64,000 nt of DNA. Origin: Pseudochrobactrum asaccharolyticum. GTDB taxonomy: Bacteria > Pseudomonadota > Alphaproteobacteria > Rhizobiales > Rhizobiaceae. The stretch's first letter is position 1. Each line of letters begins with the position of its first letter. The notes beneath the pieces were generated by a model. It did no database searches, was not told the origin of the DNA, and saw only the letters and a list, made by a program, of their open reading frames with translations. Made by a program: the position numbers and the translations under genes. This document shows positions 44,606 to 53,958 of the stretch, in pieces. The stretch spans positions 258,553 through 322,552 of the forward strand of contig NZ_QNRH01000003.1 in NCBI RefSeq assembly GCF_003314995.1, given 5' to 3'.

Positions 44606-47155
44606 TCAGAAACGTGCTGTGGTACTCAAGCGGAAAGTACGGCCGGGAGATGGCGTAAGTGCTTCACTCATTGCATCCAGATAGTACCGGTCAAACATGT
44701 TCTCGATACTCGCATTGAATGAGAAATTATCGTTCAGCTTGTAGGACGCAAAAGCATCATAAATCTGATAGGAGCGCCACTCACTTTCGACCATACCGAC
44801 ACCGCTGCGTTTGAGTGCACGATCTCCAACAAAATTAACGCGGCCGCCAACGGTCAGGCTATCTTCAAACAAGCGGGCACCCAAAGTCACTGATCCGCTA
44901 TAGACCGGCGGTACATATATGCTCTGATAATCATCAGGCGGGGTGCTGTCTTTACACTGAGCACTTTCCCCTGCACGTGTTGCAAAGCAATATTCCACAT
45001 TGGTGTAGCGGTTGAAATTTGCATCGGCGAAAAACATGCCTGCATCATAAGACATCGAAATTTCGAAACCTTTGAATTTTGCTCCGTCAATATTCGCATA
45101 GACCCGATAAGGATAAGGCAGACCGGCCCGGTTACCAAAAGTCCGGATAATGTAATCATCATAGCTATTATCGAAATAAGCCAGTTTAAAGCGTAGTTTA
45201 TCATCATCAAGTAACAGATCGTCATTGAGATAATTGACGCCGATTTCGTAGTTTTCAGAACGTTCCGGTCTGAGGAGCGGGTTCGGCTCAATCAGACCTG
45301 GCATATTGAAAAGTGTTTCACGGATACTTGGAGGGCGCCAGCCCTGAGCATAATTCGCAAAAATCTGGAATCCGTCGAGCGGCTCAACTGTAACGCCCAG
45401 TCTTGGTGTCAGCCGTGATCCGTCAAGACCTTCAATCGACGAGTTCTCACTGTTGTCACGCGTTTGATAACCTTGGTAGCGCAAACCTGCACTAAGGGTC
45501 AGCCAGTCCACCGGCTTATAATCAGCATTCGTGAAAACAGCACCAACCGTACGTGTGCCTTCCATTCCGATATTGGTGTCCGGATTTTGTACGGTTTTCT
45601 CATAGGAATATGTAACACCGTAATTTAAGTCAAAAACGCCAAAACCGGTTTCAATGTGCGATGCATTCGACACTTCTGCACCGGTTGTATCGGTTTTAGT
45701 GTCGCCAGGAACTCCGGTCAGAATTTCTATTGCTGCCCAGTTATCAGACAAACGCGTATGCCAGACATTGGCCTGTAAATTGATCAGATCATTGTCATCA
45801 GGGTTCCATGTATATTTTGCTGTATACATATCCGACTTGGTACGGCTTAAATTTGCCTGATAGGGTGGCCAGCCACCTATGGCGACGGGATTGTTCATAT
45901 CGCCGTATTCTTCACCATATTTACTGTCATAACGAATATAGCCGAGCTCAACGGTTTGATCATGGTCGAAATTAAATTTCCCCTTGAGCAAAACAGACTT
46001 GGTGTCCTGCGATGTATTGAAAATTTCGCTGCCCGGTTTATAGGCCGACATTGGTCCCCAGTTGTATTTGCCGCCAAATGAAAAACGTTTGACCTGCCGC
46101 TCACCATGTTTACCGGCGAAATAGTTCCCGTTACGGCGGTAGGCAAAGGCACCAACCAGCTCGTAATTATCCTGTTTGGTTGCCAGAGCAATGCTGCCAA
46201 TATTGCTGCTGCCGTTTAGCCAGTCATTGCCGCCAAAACGTGGTGCTTCTGTTGCAGGTGGAGAAAAATACTCACGCGGCTTGACACTGTTTCCGGAAAA
46301 ACCACCTTTGATTTTAATACCATAAGACTTGCCATCCATCACTATATCATCAGCGGTTAGGGTACGCATATTGACTACACCACCCATTGAACCGCTGCCT
46401 TGCGCGCCTGATGGCGGTCCTTTTTGGATGTCAATGCCACCGATAAATTCTGGGTCGACAAAGGTGCGGCTGCTCATGCCTTTATAACCGCGATAGGCGG
46501 ATGAGCTTTGTTGTGCGCCGTCAACGAGGGTGGCAACGCGGTTCATGCCTTGCAGACCACGAATATTCACATCCAAAGCCTGTCCGGTGCGATTGCCGGA
46601 AGAAATTACACCCGGTGCATTACGGAATACATCACCTGTAGATGAGGGCGGTACGATCTGAATTTGATCCGCACTAATATAAGAAGATGAACCGGCAGTC
46701 TTATAAGGTAAATCCGCATTGCTTGCGGTGCCGCTGACGGTAATTGTTTCCAGTATAACGGAGCCATCTGCACCCCCGGCATTATTGCTTGCCGATGAAA
46801 TACGGTCGCTGATTGTGACTGTATTTGCATTGGTGAAGTTGTAGGTCAGGCCGGTGCCTGCCAACAGCCGTGATAAGGCTTCATGTTTGCCCATCGTACC
46901 CTGAAGACCGGAGGAGCTCTTGCCGCGCACGAGGTCAGCCGGATAAAGGATCTGAAGATTTGATTTATCCCCAAAACGGGAAATTACTGCGCCCAAGGAT
47001 CCGGCAGGGATTGAGTAACTGATGTTTGTCTGCTGGGCATAAGCGGTTTGCATAAAGGATGGGCTGATCTGAAGTGCTGTTGTCGCCAGCAGAGCCAGTA
47101 ACAATTTTCCTGTTTTCATCCCTATGGATACGTTGCCTGAAAGTTCCGTCTGCAT
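44606..47155 (-). CDS. TonB-dependent outer-membrane receptor with STN signalling domain, possibly heme
   Basis: A receptor of about 849 residues. After a signal peptide ending AYA comes a secretin/TonB short N-terminal domain (about 45-110; SIPAGSLGAVISRFGDKSNL), used for cell-surface signalling to FecR, then a plug (about 140-270; VNIRGLQGMNRVATLVDG) and a 22-strand barrel ending in the C-terminal Phe of TTARF. RGLQGMNRVATLVDGAQQ, NPLLRPERSENYEIG and YYLDAMSEALTPSPGRTF resemble HasR and other heme receptors. Possible starts are 47200, 47155 and 47119; 47155 is a compromise. A TGA-N9-TCA box lies upstream. Confidence 0.85.
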   Translation of the reverse strand: MQTELSGNVSIGMKTGKLLLALLATTALQISPSFMQTAYAQQTNISYSIPAGSLGAVISRFGDKSNLQILYPADLVRGKSSSGLQGTMGKHEALSRLLAGTGLTYNFTNANTVTISDRISSASNNAGGADGSVILETITVSGTASNADLPYKTAGSSSYISADQIQIVPPSSTGDVFRNAPGVISSGNRTGQALDVNIRGLQGMNRVATLVDGAQQSSSAYRGYKGMSSRTFVDPEFIGGIDIQKGPPSGAQGSGSMGGVVNMRTLTADDIVMDGKSYGIKIKGGFSGNSVKPREYFSPPATEAPRFGGNDWLNGSSNIGSIALATKQDNYELVGAFAYRRNGNYFAGKHGERQVKRFSFGGKYNWGPMSAYKPGSEIFNTSQDTKSVLLKGKFNFDHDQTVELGYIRYDSKYGEEYGDMNNPVAIGGWPPYQANLSRTKSDMYTAKYTWNPDDNDLINLQANVWHTRLSDNWAAIEILTGVPGDTKTDTTGAEVSNASHIETGFGVFDLNYGVTYSYEKTVQNPDTNIGMEGTRTVGAVFTNADYKPVDWLTLSAGLRYQGYQTRDNSENSSIEGLDGSRLTPRLGVTVEPLDGFQIFANYAQGWRPPSIRETLFNMPGLIEPNPLLRPERSENYEIGVNYLNDDLLLDDDKLRFKLAYFDNSYDDYIIRTFGNRAGLPYPYRVYANIDGAKFKGFEISMSYDAGMFFADANFNRYTNVEYCFATRAGESAQCKDSTPPDDYQSIYVPPVYSGSVTLGARLFEDSLTVGGRVNFVGDRALKRSGVGMVESEWRSYQIYDAFASYKLNDNFSFNASIENMFDRYYLDAMSEALTPSPGRTFRLSTTARF

Positions 47156-47253
47156 GATTGTAATGATACTCCGACCTGATGCCGCATACCGGCATAACAA
47201 TGCCCTTTACAAGCAAAGACGAGTCCTGACGGTTACTCCCTCACCATTAAAGT

Positions 47254-47268
47254 TGAAAATAATTATCA
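47254..47268 (-). promoter_or_regulatory. Iron-responsive operator (TGA-N9-TCA), receptor gene
   Basis: TGAAAATAATTATCA matches the IRO core TGA-N9-TCA bound by RirA in rhizobia. It lies 99 bases ahead of the receptor start at 47155, within an AT-rich gap. It suggests iron repression of the receptor besides sigma-factor control. Confidence 0.6.
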
Positions 47269-47306
47269 TGTTATAATGTTTCTGATCCGTAAGGCATTTT
47301 TGCCGA

Positions 47307-48260
47307 TCAGGCAGGGCTTAAAAAAACAAGAAAGCGGGTGAATTCCGTAGTACGTACCGGCAATGTATTGCGGATGACATCTAATACGCCATCCGGATTT
47401 TTGATATCAAAGATGCCGCTGACACGCATATCAAGAAGTTTGCTATCGGTTGCACGGATGGTGCCGCGACGATAACGGTTCACATCTGCCAGAACTTGCC
47501 GTAGCGGCCGGTCTTCAAAAATGAGCTTGCCTCTTTTCCAGGCGGCCTCTGTATTGGCATCAACTGCATTGAGTGCACCGAAACCGGCGGTGTTAAAACT
47601 TGTCAGTTGAGCCTCTTGAACAACGCGTTTTGATTGATCGGGTGCAATAACTGAAACTGCACTTTCCTCAACCCAGACGGTCACTTCATCTGCCCATTCA
47701 TGCACAACAAAGCGTGTGCCCAGAGCAGTAATACTGCCACCTGCCGCCTGCACTGTAAAAGGGCGACTTGTATCCTTGGCAACATCGAAAAACGCGCGAC
47801 CGCGTAATAGTTTTATCAAGCGGGTTTGAGCGTTGTAATCAACGATTATAGCCGTATCGGCATCAAGATCCACTTGGCTGCCGTCAGCCAGTGTAATACT
47901 GCGCATTTCACCTGTTGCAGTTGCATAATCACTGGTCAGAAAATCCGGCTGCAGGATTAAAAGTGCCGCTGCGCTTGCTGTTATTGTAGCGCTGCCCGCT
48001 AAAAAAAACCGACGAGAAATGATTTTTTTGGGTGTCGTACAAGATGTTATTATTTTTGGGCGGGGATCGCCGATCACATCAAGATCCGACCAAATAATGC
48101 CAAGGGCACGATATTCAGCCTCGTTATCATGATTTTTGGCGAGCCATGCAGCATGCTCACGACGTTCTGCATCGGTTGCATGGCCAGAATTGATGGTAAC
48201 GAACCATGCCAGTGCCTCACTGCGGGAGGTAGAAGCTTTGTCGTTTTCAGAGTTTGCCAT
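47307..48260 (-). CDS. FecR-type anti-sigma/signal-transducing membrane protein
   Basis: A 317-residue protein with an N-terminal cytoplasmic segment (about 10-60; ALAWFVTINSGHATDAERRE) of the FecR DUF4880 type that binds the sigma factor, one membrane helix (about 86-107, RRFFLAGSATITASAAALLI) and the periplasmic FecR domain (about 115-210; MRSITLADGSQVDLDADTAI) plus a C-terminal STN-like domain contacting the receptor. It relays receptor occupancy to the sigma factor encoded upstream. Confidence 0.92.
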   Translation of the reverse strand: MANSENDKASTSRSEALAWFVTINSGHATDAERREHAAWLAKNHDNEAEYRALGIIWSDLDVIGDPRPKIITSCTTPKKIISRRFFLAGSATITASAAALLILQPDFLTSDYATATGEMRSITLADGSQVDLDADTAIIVDYNAQTRLIKLLRGRAFFDVAKDTSRPFTVQAAGGSITALGTRFVVHEWADEVTVWVEESAVSVIAPDQSKRVVQEAQLTSFNTAGFGALNAVDANTEAAWKRGKLIFEDRPLRQVLADVNRYRRGTIRATDSKLLDMRVSGIFDIKNPDGVLDVIRNTLPVRTTEFTRFLVFLSPA

Positions 48261-48386
48261 CGTAACCGCCGGCTGTTTTGTTGTATGTGCGTAAAACCGG
48301 ATCTATGGCCGGTGTGACATGCTTATTATTAAGACGTTTTATGCGGCCGGATACCTCACTCTTGATCCCGGAAAAATCAAATATAA

Positions 48387-48887
48387 TCATTCCAGATGCT
48401 CGCCAAGATGTTCACGACAATGCGCAAGCGCCTTCATGATCAGTTTCTCTACACCGCTGCGCGTGATACCTAATTTTTGCGCGATCTCCGTATGGCTTAG
48501 GCCATCAAATTTGTGCATCAGAAAAACGTCTCTTTGCCGTGGAGGCAATGTTGCAATAGCTTTTTCAAGCAATGCAAGACGTTGCCGATAATCCGTTACG
48601 CGTTCCTGATCCGGAGCTTCATCAGCCGCATCAAAGGTTTCAGCGGAACCGAAATAACGATTTTTAGCTTTCGCCGCACGAAAATAATCTTTGGCGAGAT
48701 TATCGGCGATACGAAATAAGTAAGAGCGTATATTCTTGATCTCACTTCGTTTTTCAGTGCCGTGAATGCGTAAAAATGTATCCTGAGTAATATCTTTTAT
48801 GGTTTCAGGGTCATGACCTTTCTGCCGCAAGAAACGGGCAATATCCGTTGCATGCCGTCTGAACAGATCTTGAAGGTCCCAATTCAT
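48387..48887 (-). CDS. ECF sigma factor, FecI-like
   Basis: A sigma factor of about 166 residues. Region 2 spans about 8-75 (DPETIKDITQDTFLRIHG) and region 4 about 105-160 (LPPRQRDVFLMHKFDGLSHT, GITRSGVEKLIMKAL). Domain order and neighbours define the FecI group. The reading frame runs back to 48986, but an IRO box occupies 48971-48985, and the family normally starts near MNWDLQDLF, so the ATG at 48887 is preferred. It should direct transcription of the receptor gene when the ligand is bound. Confidence 0.92.
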   Translation of the reverse strand: MNWDLQDLFRRHATDIARFLRQKGHDPETIKDITQDTFLRIHGTEKRSEIKNIRSYLFRIADNLAKDYFRAAKAKNRYFGSAETFDAADEAPDQERVTDYRQRLALLEKAIATLPPRQRDVFLMHKFDGLSHTEIAQKLGITRSGVEKLIMKALAHCREHLGEHLE

Positions 48888-48970
48888 AACGTTTTCGCCA
48901 AAAAGGCAGCTTTTGTACAAAGCTGCTTTATAGAATTCCCAGCTAATGACGGTAATATCGTCAAATAATA

Positions 48971-48985
48971 TGACATTAATAATCA
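48971..48985 (-). promoter_or_regulatory. Iron-responsive operator (TGA-N9-TCA), sigma-factor gene
   Basis: TGACATTAATAATCA is a second exact TGA-N9-TCA match, 84 bases ahead of the chosen sigma-factor start. Together with the box before the receptor it fits direct iron control of the whole module by RirA. Confidence 0.65.
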
Positions 48986-49204
48986 TGTTATTTTATTCTG
49001 GCAACCGGTCATTGGTAATACTGAAATGGGCAGGCCTTATCCGGAGCTTGCAAATTATCGGAAATGGCGTTCCAGTCTTTCTATTTTTTACGATAACACT
49101 TTGATTATCATTTAAATTATCCACTTCGTTATGAAAGCACATACAGCCGGATTCCATTAATTGGTTTAAGTATGAAACTTTATGCTTGAAATTATTTTTG
49201 AAAG

Positions 49205-49268
49205 TGACACCATAAGATCAGTTATTTTTGTGGTGTCAGGATTCCCGTTGGTATTGGTTCCCTGACAC
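49205..49268 (+). promoter_or_regulatory. Candidate MarR operator cluster
   Basis: Three copies of one half-site alternate in orientation: TGACAC at 49205-49210, GTGTCA at 49233-49238, TGACAC at 49263-49268. They build two overlapping inverted repeats (TGACACCA/TGGTGTCA and GTGTCAGG/CCTGACAC) just upstream of the MarR gene, consistent with autoregulation. Confidence 0.45.
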
Positions 49269-49315
49269 GTGATGCAAGAGGTGGTCCGGATAGCGGATCG
49301 CAACGGGGTCATAGG

Positions 49316-49825
49316 ATGAAAAAAGCAGAAGGGCAGTTGGCGGAGCAGAGTTCTGATATCGGGACGGTGCCGTCTAAACAGAGCCTGCGCGCATGGCTTA
49401 AACTGCTGAAGTCGACAAAACATGTTGAAGCGGTGATCCGTGAAAAGTTGCGCACGGAATTTGATACGACCCTGCCGCGTTTTGATGTGATGGCGGCGCT
49501 GTACCGCTTTGAAAACGGCTTGAAAATGACAGAACTATCAGCGGCTCTGCGGGTGTCTAACGGCAATGTCACCGGAATTGTGGAGCGCCTCGTCACGGAT
49601 GGTCTGGTTTTGCGCGTTCCTGTTGAGAACGACAAGCGAGCAATGCTGGTTTGCCTCACCAAGAAAGGCCGTGAGGAGTTTGCTGCTCTGGCCGCTGCGC
49701 ATGAGCGTTGGATCAGTGAGATTTTCAGCGTTTTGTCACCGCAACAGTCAGCCGAGCTGGTCACTGTGATTGATACAATTGAACACGCACTGGCTTTGCA
49801 GAACGAGCACGATCATCTGCCTTAA
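49316..49825 (+). CDS. MarR-family regulator of the aryl-CoA cluster
   Basis: A 169-residue regulator with a central winged HTH (about 60-128; MTELSAALRVSNGNVTGIVE, and ENDKRAMLVCLTKKG for the wing). MarR proteins with an acyl- or aryl-CoA ligand commonly repress aromatic degradation genes, for example BadR-, HcaR- or CouR-type. It is the first gene in the direction of the pathway and probably controls it. Confidence 0.88.
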   Translation: MKKAEGQLAEQSSDIGTVPSKQSLRAWLKLLKSTKHVEAVIREKLRTEFDTTLPRFDVMAALYRFENGLKMTELSAALRVSNGNVTGIVERLVTDGLVLRVPVENDKRAMLVCLTKKGREEFAALAAAHERWISEIFSVLSPQQSAELVTVIDTIEHALALQNEHDHLP

Positions 49826-49946
49826 AACAGGAGGAACACCCTCTCCAGTGCCAATATCAGGATATGCATGACACGATAACAATTTGAAGTTTCTGACATT
49901 TTTAAAAAAATAACGATGCGAGCACAAGCTTGCCGGGGAACAAAAA

Positions 49947-51566
49947 ATGCTTGGACCAACTGCACATACAGATCAGTTTACGCGCAAGAATTTGCCGCCG
50001 GAAGAGCTCTGGCCGGAACTCTCATCGGGCGCGATCAGCTATCCGGAATGGCTCAATGCCGGATATGAACTTTGCGATGCCATGGTGGGAAAAGGCTTTG
50101 GCGATCATACTGCCCTTATCGGTAATGGTCGCCGCCGGACTTATAAGGAGCTTGCAGATTGGAGCAATCGTATTGCCCATGTGCTGGTCGAGGATTACGG
50201 GTTGGAGCCGGGCAATCGCGTTCTCATCCGTTCAGCTAATAATCCCGCAATGGTTGCTTGCTGGCTGGCGGCGACAAAAGCCGGTGCTGTGGTTGTCAAT
50301 TCAATGCCGATGCTGCGGGCTTATGAACTGGGGCAGATTGTCAATAAAGCGGAAATTTCCATTGCCCTTTGCGATACACGTTTGATGGAAGACATGGAGA
50401 TTTGTGCCGCTGAAAGCGCCTATCTCAAACATGTTATCAGCTTTGACGGCAGCGCTAATCATGATGCGGAACTTGACCGGTTGGCACTGAACAAGCCCGT
50501 GCGCTTTGATGCGGTTAAAACCGGTCGTGATGATGTGGCATTACTTGGTTTTACCTCCGGTACAACCGGTGAGCCGAAAGCCACCATGCATTTTCACCGT
50601 GATTTGCTGCTGATTGCCGACACCTATGCCAAGGAAGTGCTGAATGTGCAGCCGGACGATATTTTTGTCGGTTCACCACCTTTAGCCTTTACGTTCGGGC
50701 TTGGCGGCTTGGCGATTTTCCCTCTCCGTTTTGGTGCAGCAGCGGCGCTGCTTGAACAGGCAACACCGCCTAAAATGGTGGAGCTGATTGAAACATATAA
50801 AGCCACAATCAGCTTTACCGCGCCGACCGCCTATCGGGTGATGTTGCAGGCGATGAATGAAGGCGCAGACTTGTCATCATTACGTATTGCTGTTTCTGCC
50901 GGTGAGACCTTACCAGCTCCGGTTTACAGCGCATGGATGGAAAAGACCGGAAAGCCGATGCTCGACGGAATTGGCGCGACGGAGATGCTGCATATTTTCA
51001 TCAGCAATCGCCTAGGAGATTCCGCGCCCGGTCAAACCGGTAAACCGGTGACCGGCTATGAAGCCAAAATCGTTGACGAGAATATGCAGGAAGTGCCGCG
51101 CGGTCAGATCGGGCGTTTGGCGGTGCGTGGTCCTACCGGCTGCCGTTATATGGCTGACGAGCGCCAGAAGATTTATGTGCGCGATGGCTGGAACCTGACC
51201 GGTGACAGTTTCATGCAGGATGAGGACGGCTATTTCCATTTTGCTGCCCGTGCCGACGATATGATTATTTCCTCCGGCTACAATATTGCCGGGCCTGAAG
51301 TTGAGGCGGCTCTGCTTGTGCATCCGGATGTGCGTGAATGCGCGGTTATCGGTGTGGCCGATGAAGAGCGTGGTCAGATTGTCGAGGCACATATCATCCT
51401 ACGCGATGGTGTGGAACCATCAGCTGAAATGGCTAAAGCCCTGCAAGAACATGTGAAAAGCATTATCGCGCCTTACAAATATCCGCGTTCGGTACGCTTC
51501 ATTCAGGATTTGCCGAAGACGGTCACAGGTAAAATTCAGCGCTTTATGCTGCGGCAGAGCGCCTGA
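49947..51566 (+). CDS. Aryl-CoA ligase (2-aminobenzoate/benzoate-CoA ligase family)
   Basis: A 539-residue adenylate-forming enzyme. The P-loop FTSGTTGEPKATMHFHRD, the YKATISFTAPTAYRVM region, DGIGATEMLHIFIS and the C-terminal catalytic lysine in PKTVTGKIQRFML are characteristic of the benzoate/2-aminobenzoate-CoA ligase group. It would activate the aromatic acid as CoA thioester, the entry step. The next gene encodes an aryl-CoA hydroxylase, so anthranilate or salicylate is the best candidate substrate. Confidence 0.88.
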   Translation: MLGPTAHTDQFTRKNLPPEELWPELSSGAISYPEWLNAGYELCDAMVGKGFGDHTALIGNGRRRTYKELADWSNRIAHVLVEDYGLEPGNRVLIRSANNPAMVACWLAATKAGAVVVNSMPMLRAYELGQIVNKAEISIALCDTRLMEDMEICAAESAYLKHVISFDGSANHDAELDRLALNKPVRFDAVKTGRDDVALLGFTSGTTGEPKATMHFHRDLLLIADTYAKEVLNVQPDDIFVGSPPLAFTFGLGGLAIFPLRFGAAAALLEQATPPKMVELIETYKATISFTAPTAYRVMLQAMNEGADLSSLRIAVSAGETLPAPVYSAWMEKTGKPMLDGIGATEMLHIFISNRLGDSAPGQTGKPVTGYEAKIVDENMQEVPRGQIGRLAVRGPTGCRYMADERQKIYVRDGWNLTGDSFMQDEDGYFHFAARADDMIISSGYNIAGPEVEAALLVHPDVRECAVIGVADEERGQIVEAHIILRDGVEPSAEMAKALQEHVKSIIAPYKYPRSVRFIQDLPKTVTGKIQRFMLRQSA

Positions 51567-51624
51567 AGGAAATGACCATGATTGATGCCGTTACAGTTCG
51601 GTCAGACAAAGGGAGATACTAAAG

Positions 51625-53946
51625 ATGCGTATCGTTTGTATTGGTGGTGGTCCGGCCGGACTTTACTTCGCTCTCCTGATGAAGAAAAACCATCCGGAAC
51701 ATCAGATCAGGGTTGTGGAACGCAATAAGCCCTATGACACATTCGGCTGGGGTGTGGTGTTTTCGGACGCAACCATGGATTCTATGAAGGTTTGGGACGA
51801 GGCAAGCGCCGCCGAAATTCAGGATGCCTTCAACCATTGGGACGATATTGAGGTGCTGTTTAAAGGTACGCGCCAGCGGACAAGCGGCCATGGTTTTGTC
51901 GGTATCGGCCGCAAAAAGCTTTTGAATATTCTGCAAAAGCGCTGCGAAGAACTGGGCGTTGAACTGGTTTTTGAAACCGATGTCGATGCGGATACACAAT
52001 ATCCGGATGCAGATTTGATTATCGCTTCGGATGGTCTGAATTCCAAAATCCGCAACCGTTATGCCGATATTTTTGAACCGGATATGGTGGTGCGGCCAAA
52101 CCGTTATATCTGGCTGGGTACGGATAAATTATTTGATGCTTTTACCTTTGATTTTCGCAAGACAGATCATGGCTGGTTTCAGGCGCATATTTATAAATTC
52201 GATGACAAAACATCGACATTCATCATTGAAACGACAGAAGAGGCTTACCAGAAACACGGTCTGGGCGACATGTCCCAGCAGCAGTCGATAGATTTCTGTC
52301 AGGATTTGTTCTCGGAGGTGCTGGAAGGTGCGCCGCTGATGACCAATGCACGGCATCTGCGTGGTTCCGCATGGCTGAACTTCAACCGTCTGATCTGCGG
52401 GAAATGGAGCCATTATAACGGCAATTCCCATGTGGTATTAATGGGCGATGCGGCACATACGGCGCATTTTGCGATCGGTTCCGGTACCAAACTGGCGATT
52501 GATGATGCCATTGAACTGACCCGTCAGTTCCAGTTGCATGGCCATGATAAGAGCAATATTCCGGCAGCACTGGAAACTTACGAAGAAATTCGTCGTGTGG
52601 ACGTGGCGCGTATTCAGAATGCTGCCCGCAATGCTATGGAATGGTTTGAGGTGGTCGGGCACCGTTATGCCGATACGCTGGAACCGGAACAATTTATGTA
52701 TTCCATGCTGACCCGCTCGCAGCGTATCAGCCATGAAAACCTGCGCCTGCGTGATAAAAACTGGCTTGAAGGTTATGAGAAGTGGTTTGCTGAAAAATCC
52801 GGTTTGCCGGTTAATACCAATACCGGCACCCGTCAGACACCGCCAATGTTTACGCCTTATCGGTTGCGCGATGTAACACTGCCTAACCGCATCGTCATGT
52901 CGCCTATGGCGATGTATTCGGCGCAGGACGGTTTGATCAATGATTTCCATATGGTGCATCTGGGGGCGCGTGCCCTTGGTGGTGCCGGACTGGTTTTCGC
53001 GGAAATGACCTGCGTTTCTCCGGATGGTCGCATTACCCCGAACTGCCTTGGTCTGTGGAATGAAGAGCAGGCGGCGGGCTGGAAGCGGCTGGTGGATTTT
53101 GTGCATCAGAACTCTGATGCCAAGGTAGGCATCCAGCTCGGTCATGCAGGGCGCAAAGGCGCGACCAAACCGGCATGGGAAGGCATTGACCAGCCGGTGA
53201 GTGATGATCAGAGCTGGCCGTTACTTTCGGCATCGGCTGCCCCTTATCTGGTCAATAGCCAGACACCAAAGGCAATTGATCGTGCGGATATGGATCGCGT
53301 GCTGGCTGACTTTGTCCGCTCTGCGGAACTGGCTGTGACCACAGGTGCAGACTGGCTGGAATTGCACTGCGCGCATGGCTACCTGCTCTCCAGTTTCCTG
53401 TCACCGCTGACCAATCAACGCACCGACGAATATGGCGGCAGTCATGAAAATCGCGCCCGTTATCCGCTGGAAGTGTTCCGTGCAATCCGTAATGTCTGGC
53501 CGGAAGGCAAGCCGATTTCCGTGCGTCTCTCCTGTCATGACTGGGCTGAAGGTGGCAACACACCGGATGATGCCGCGATTTTTGCTCAGATGTTTAAAGA
53601 TGCCGGTGCCGATTTGATCGACTGCTCGTCCGGACAGGTCGTGAAACATGAAAAGCCGGTCTATGGACGCCTGTTCCAGACCCCGTTCTCGGACAAAATC
53701 CGCAATGAGGTGAATATTCCGACTATTGCCGTTGGTGCGATTTCGGAAGCAGATCATGCCAATTCGATCATTTCGGCAGGGCGTGCGGATTTATGCGCGG
53801 TCGCCCGCCCGCATCTTGCAGATGCGGCCTGGGTATTGCATGAGGCTGCCAAAATCGGCCTGACCAATGTGGCTTGGCCGAAGCAATATTACTCCGGCAA
53901 AACACAATATGAGACGAATTTAAGCCGTGCAGCGCAGGCTAAGTGA
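51625..53946 (+). CDS. Fused aryl-CoA monooxygenase / old yellow enzyme (salicylyl-CoA 5-hydroxylase type)
   Basis: A 773-residue two-domain flavoprotein. Residues 1-390 are a class A FAD monooxygenase (CIGGGPAGLYFALLMKK; GDAAHTAHFAIGSGTKLAID), and residues about 410-770 an FMN old-yellow-enzyme domain (LPNRIVMSPMAMYS; HCAHGYLLSSFLSPLTNQR). This is the architecture of 2-aminobenzoyl-CoA monooxygenase/reductase of Azoarcus evansii and of bifunctional salicylyl-CoA 5-hydroxylase/oxidoreductase. It hydroxylates the ring of the CoA thioester at C5 and can reduce it, producing a non-aromatic ring for beta-oxidation-like steps. Confidence 0.92.
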   Translation: MRIVCIGGGPAGLYFALLMKKNHPEHQIRVVERNKPYDTFGWGVVFSDATMDSMKVWDEASAAEIQDAFNHWDDIEVLFKGTRQRTSGHGFVGIGRKKLLNILQKRCEELGVELVFETDVDADTQYPDADLIIASDGLNSKIRNRYADIFEPDMVVRPNRYIWLGTDKLFDAFTFDFRKTDHGWFQAHIYKFDDKTSTFIIETTEEAYQKHGLGDMSQQQSIDFCQDLFSEVLEGAPLMTNARHLRGSAWLNFNRLICGKWSHYNGNSHVVLMGDAAHTAHFAIGSGTKLAIDDAIELTRQFQLHGHDKSNIPAALETYEEIRRVDVARIQNAARNAMEWFEVVGHRYADTLEPEQFMYSMLTRSQRISHENLRLRDKNWLEGYEKWFAEKSGLPVNTNTGTRQTPPMFTPYRLRDVTLPNRIVMSPMAMYSAQDGLINDFHMVHLGARALGGAGLVFAEMTCVSPDGRITPNCLGLWNEEQAAGWKRLVDFVHQNSDAKVGIQLGHAGRKGATKPAWEGIDQPVSDDQSWPLLSASAAPYLVNSQTPKAIDRADMDRVLADFVRSAELAVTTGADWLELHCAHGYLLSSFLSPLTNQRTDEYGGSHENRARYPLEVFRAIRNVWPEGKPISVRLSCHDWAEGGNTPDDAAIFAQMFKDAGADLIDCSSGQVVKHEKPVYGRLFQTPFSDKIRNEVNIPTIAVGAISEADHANSIISAGRADLCAVARPHLADAAWVLHEAAKIGLTNVAWPKQYYSGKTQYETNLSRAAQAK

Positions 53947-53958
53947 AGTGAGACAATC

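Larger units (their letters stand above)
48888..49315. promoter_or_regulatory. Divergent control region, sigma factor / MarR aryl-CoA operon
   Basis: About 428 bp without a credible gene. It contains the IRO box for the sigma gene at 48971-48985, an AT-rich middle, and the TGACAC/GTGTCA half-sites near the MarR gene at 49205-49268. Confidence 0.5.

Noticed and set aside
49095-49120. An AT-rich TTTGATTATCATTTAAATTA stretch resembling a Fur box.
   Set aside because: It does not meet the TGA-N9-TCA pattern, and the two better boxes explain iron control; AT-richness alone makes such matches common.
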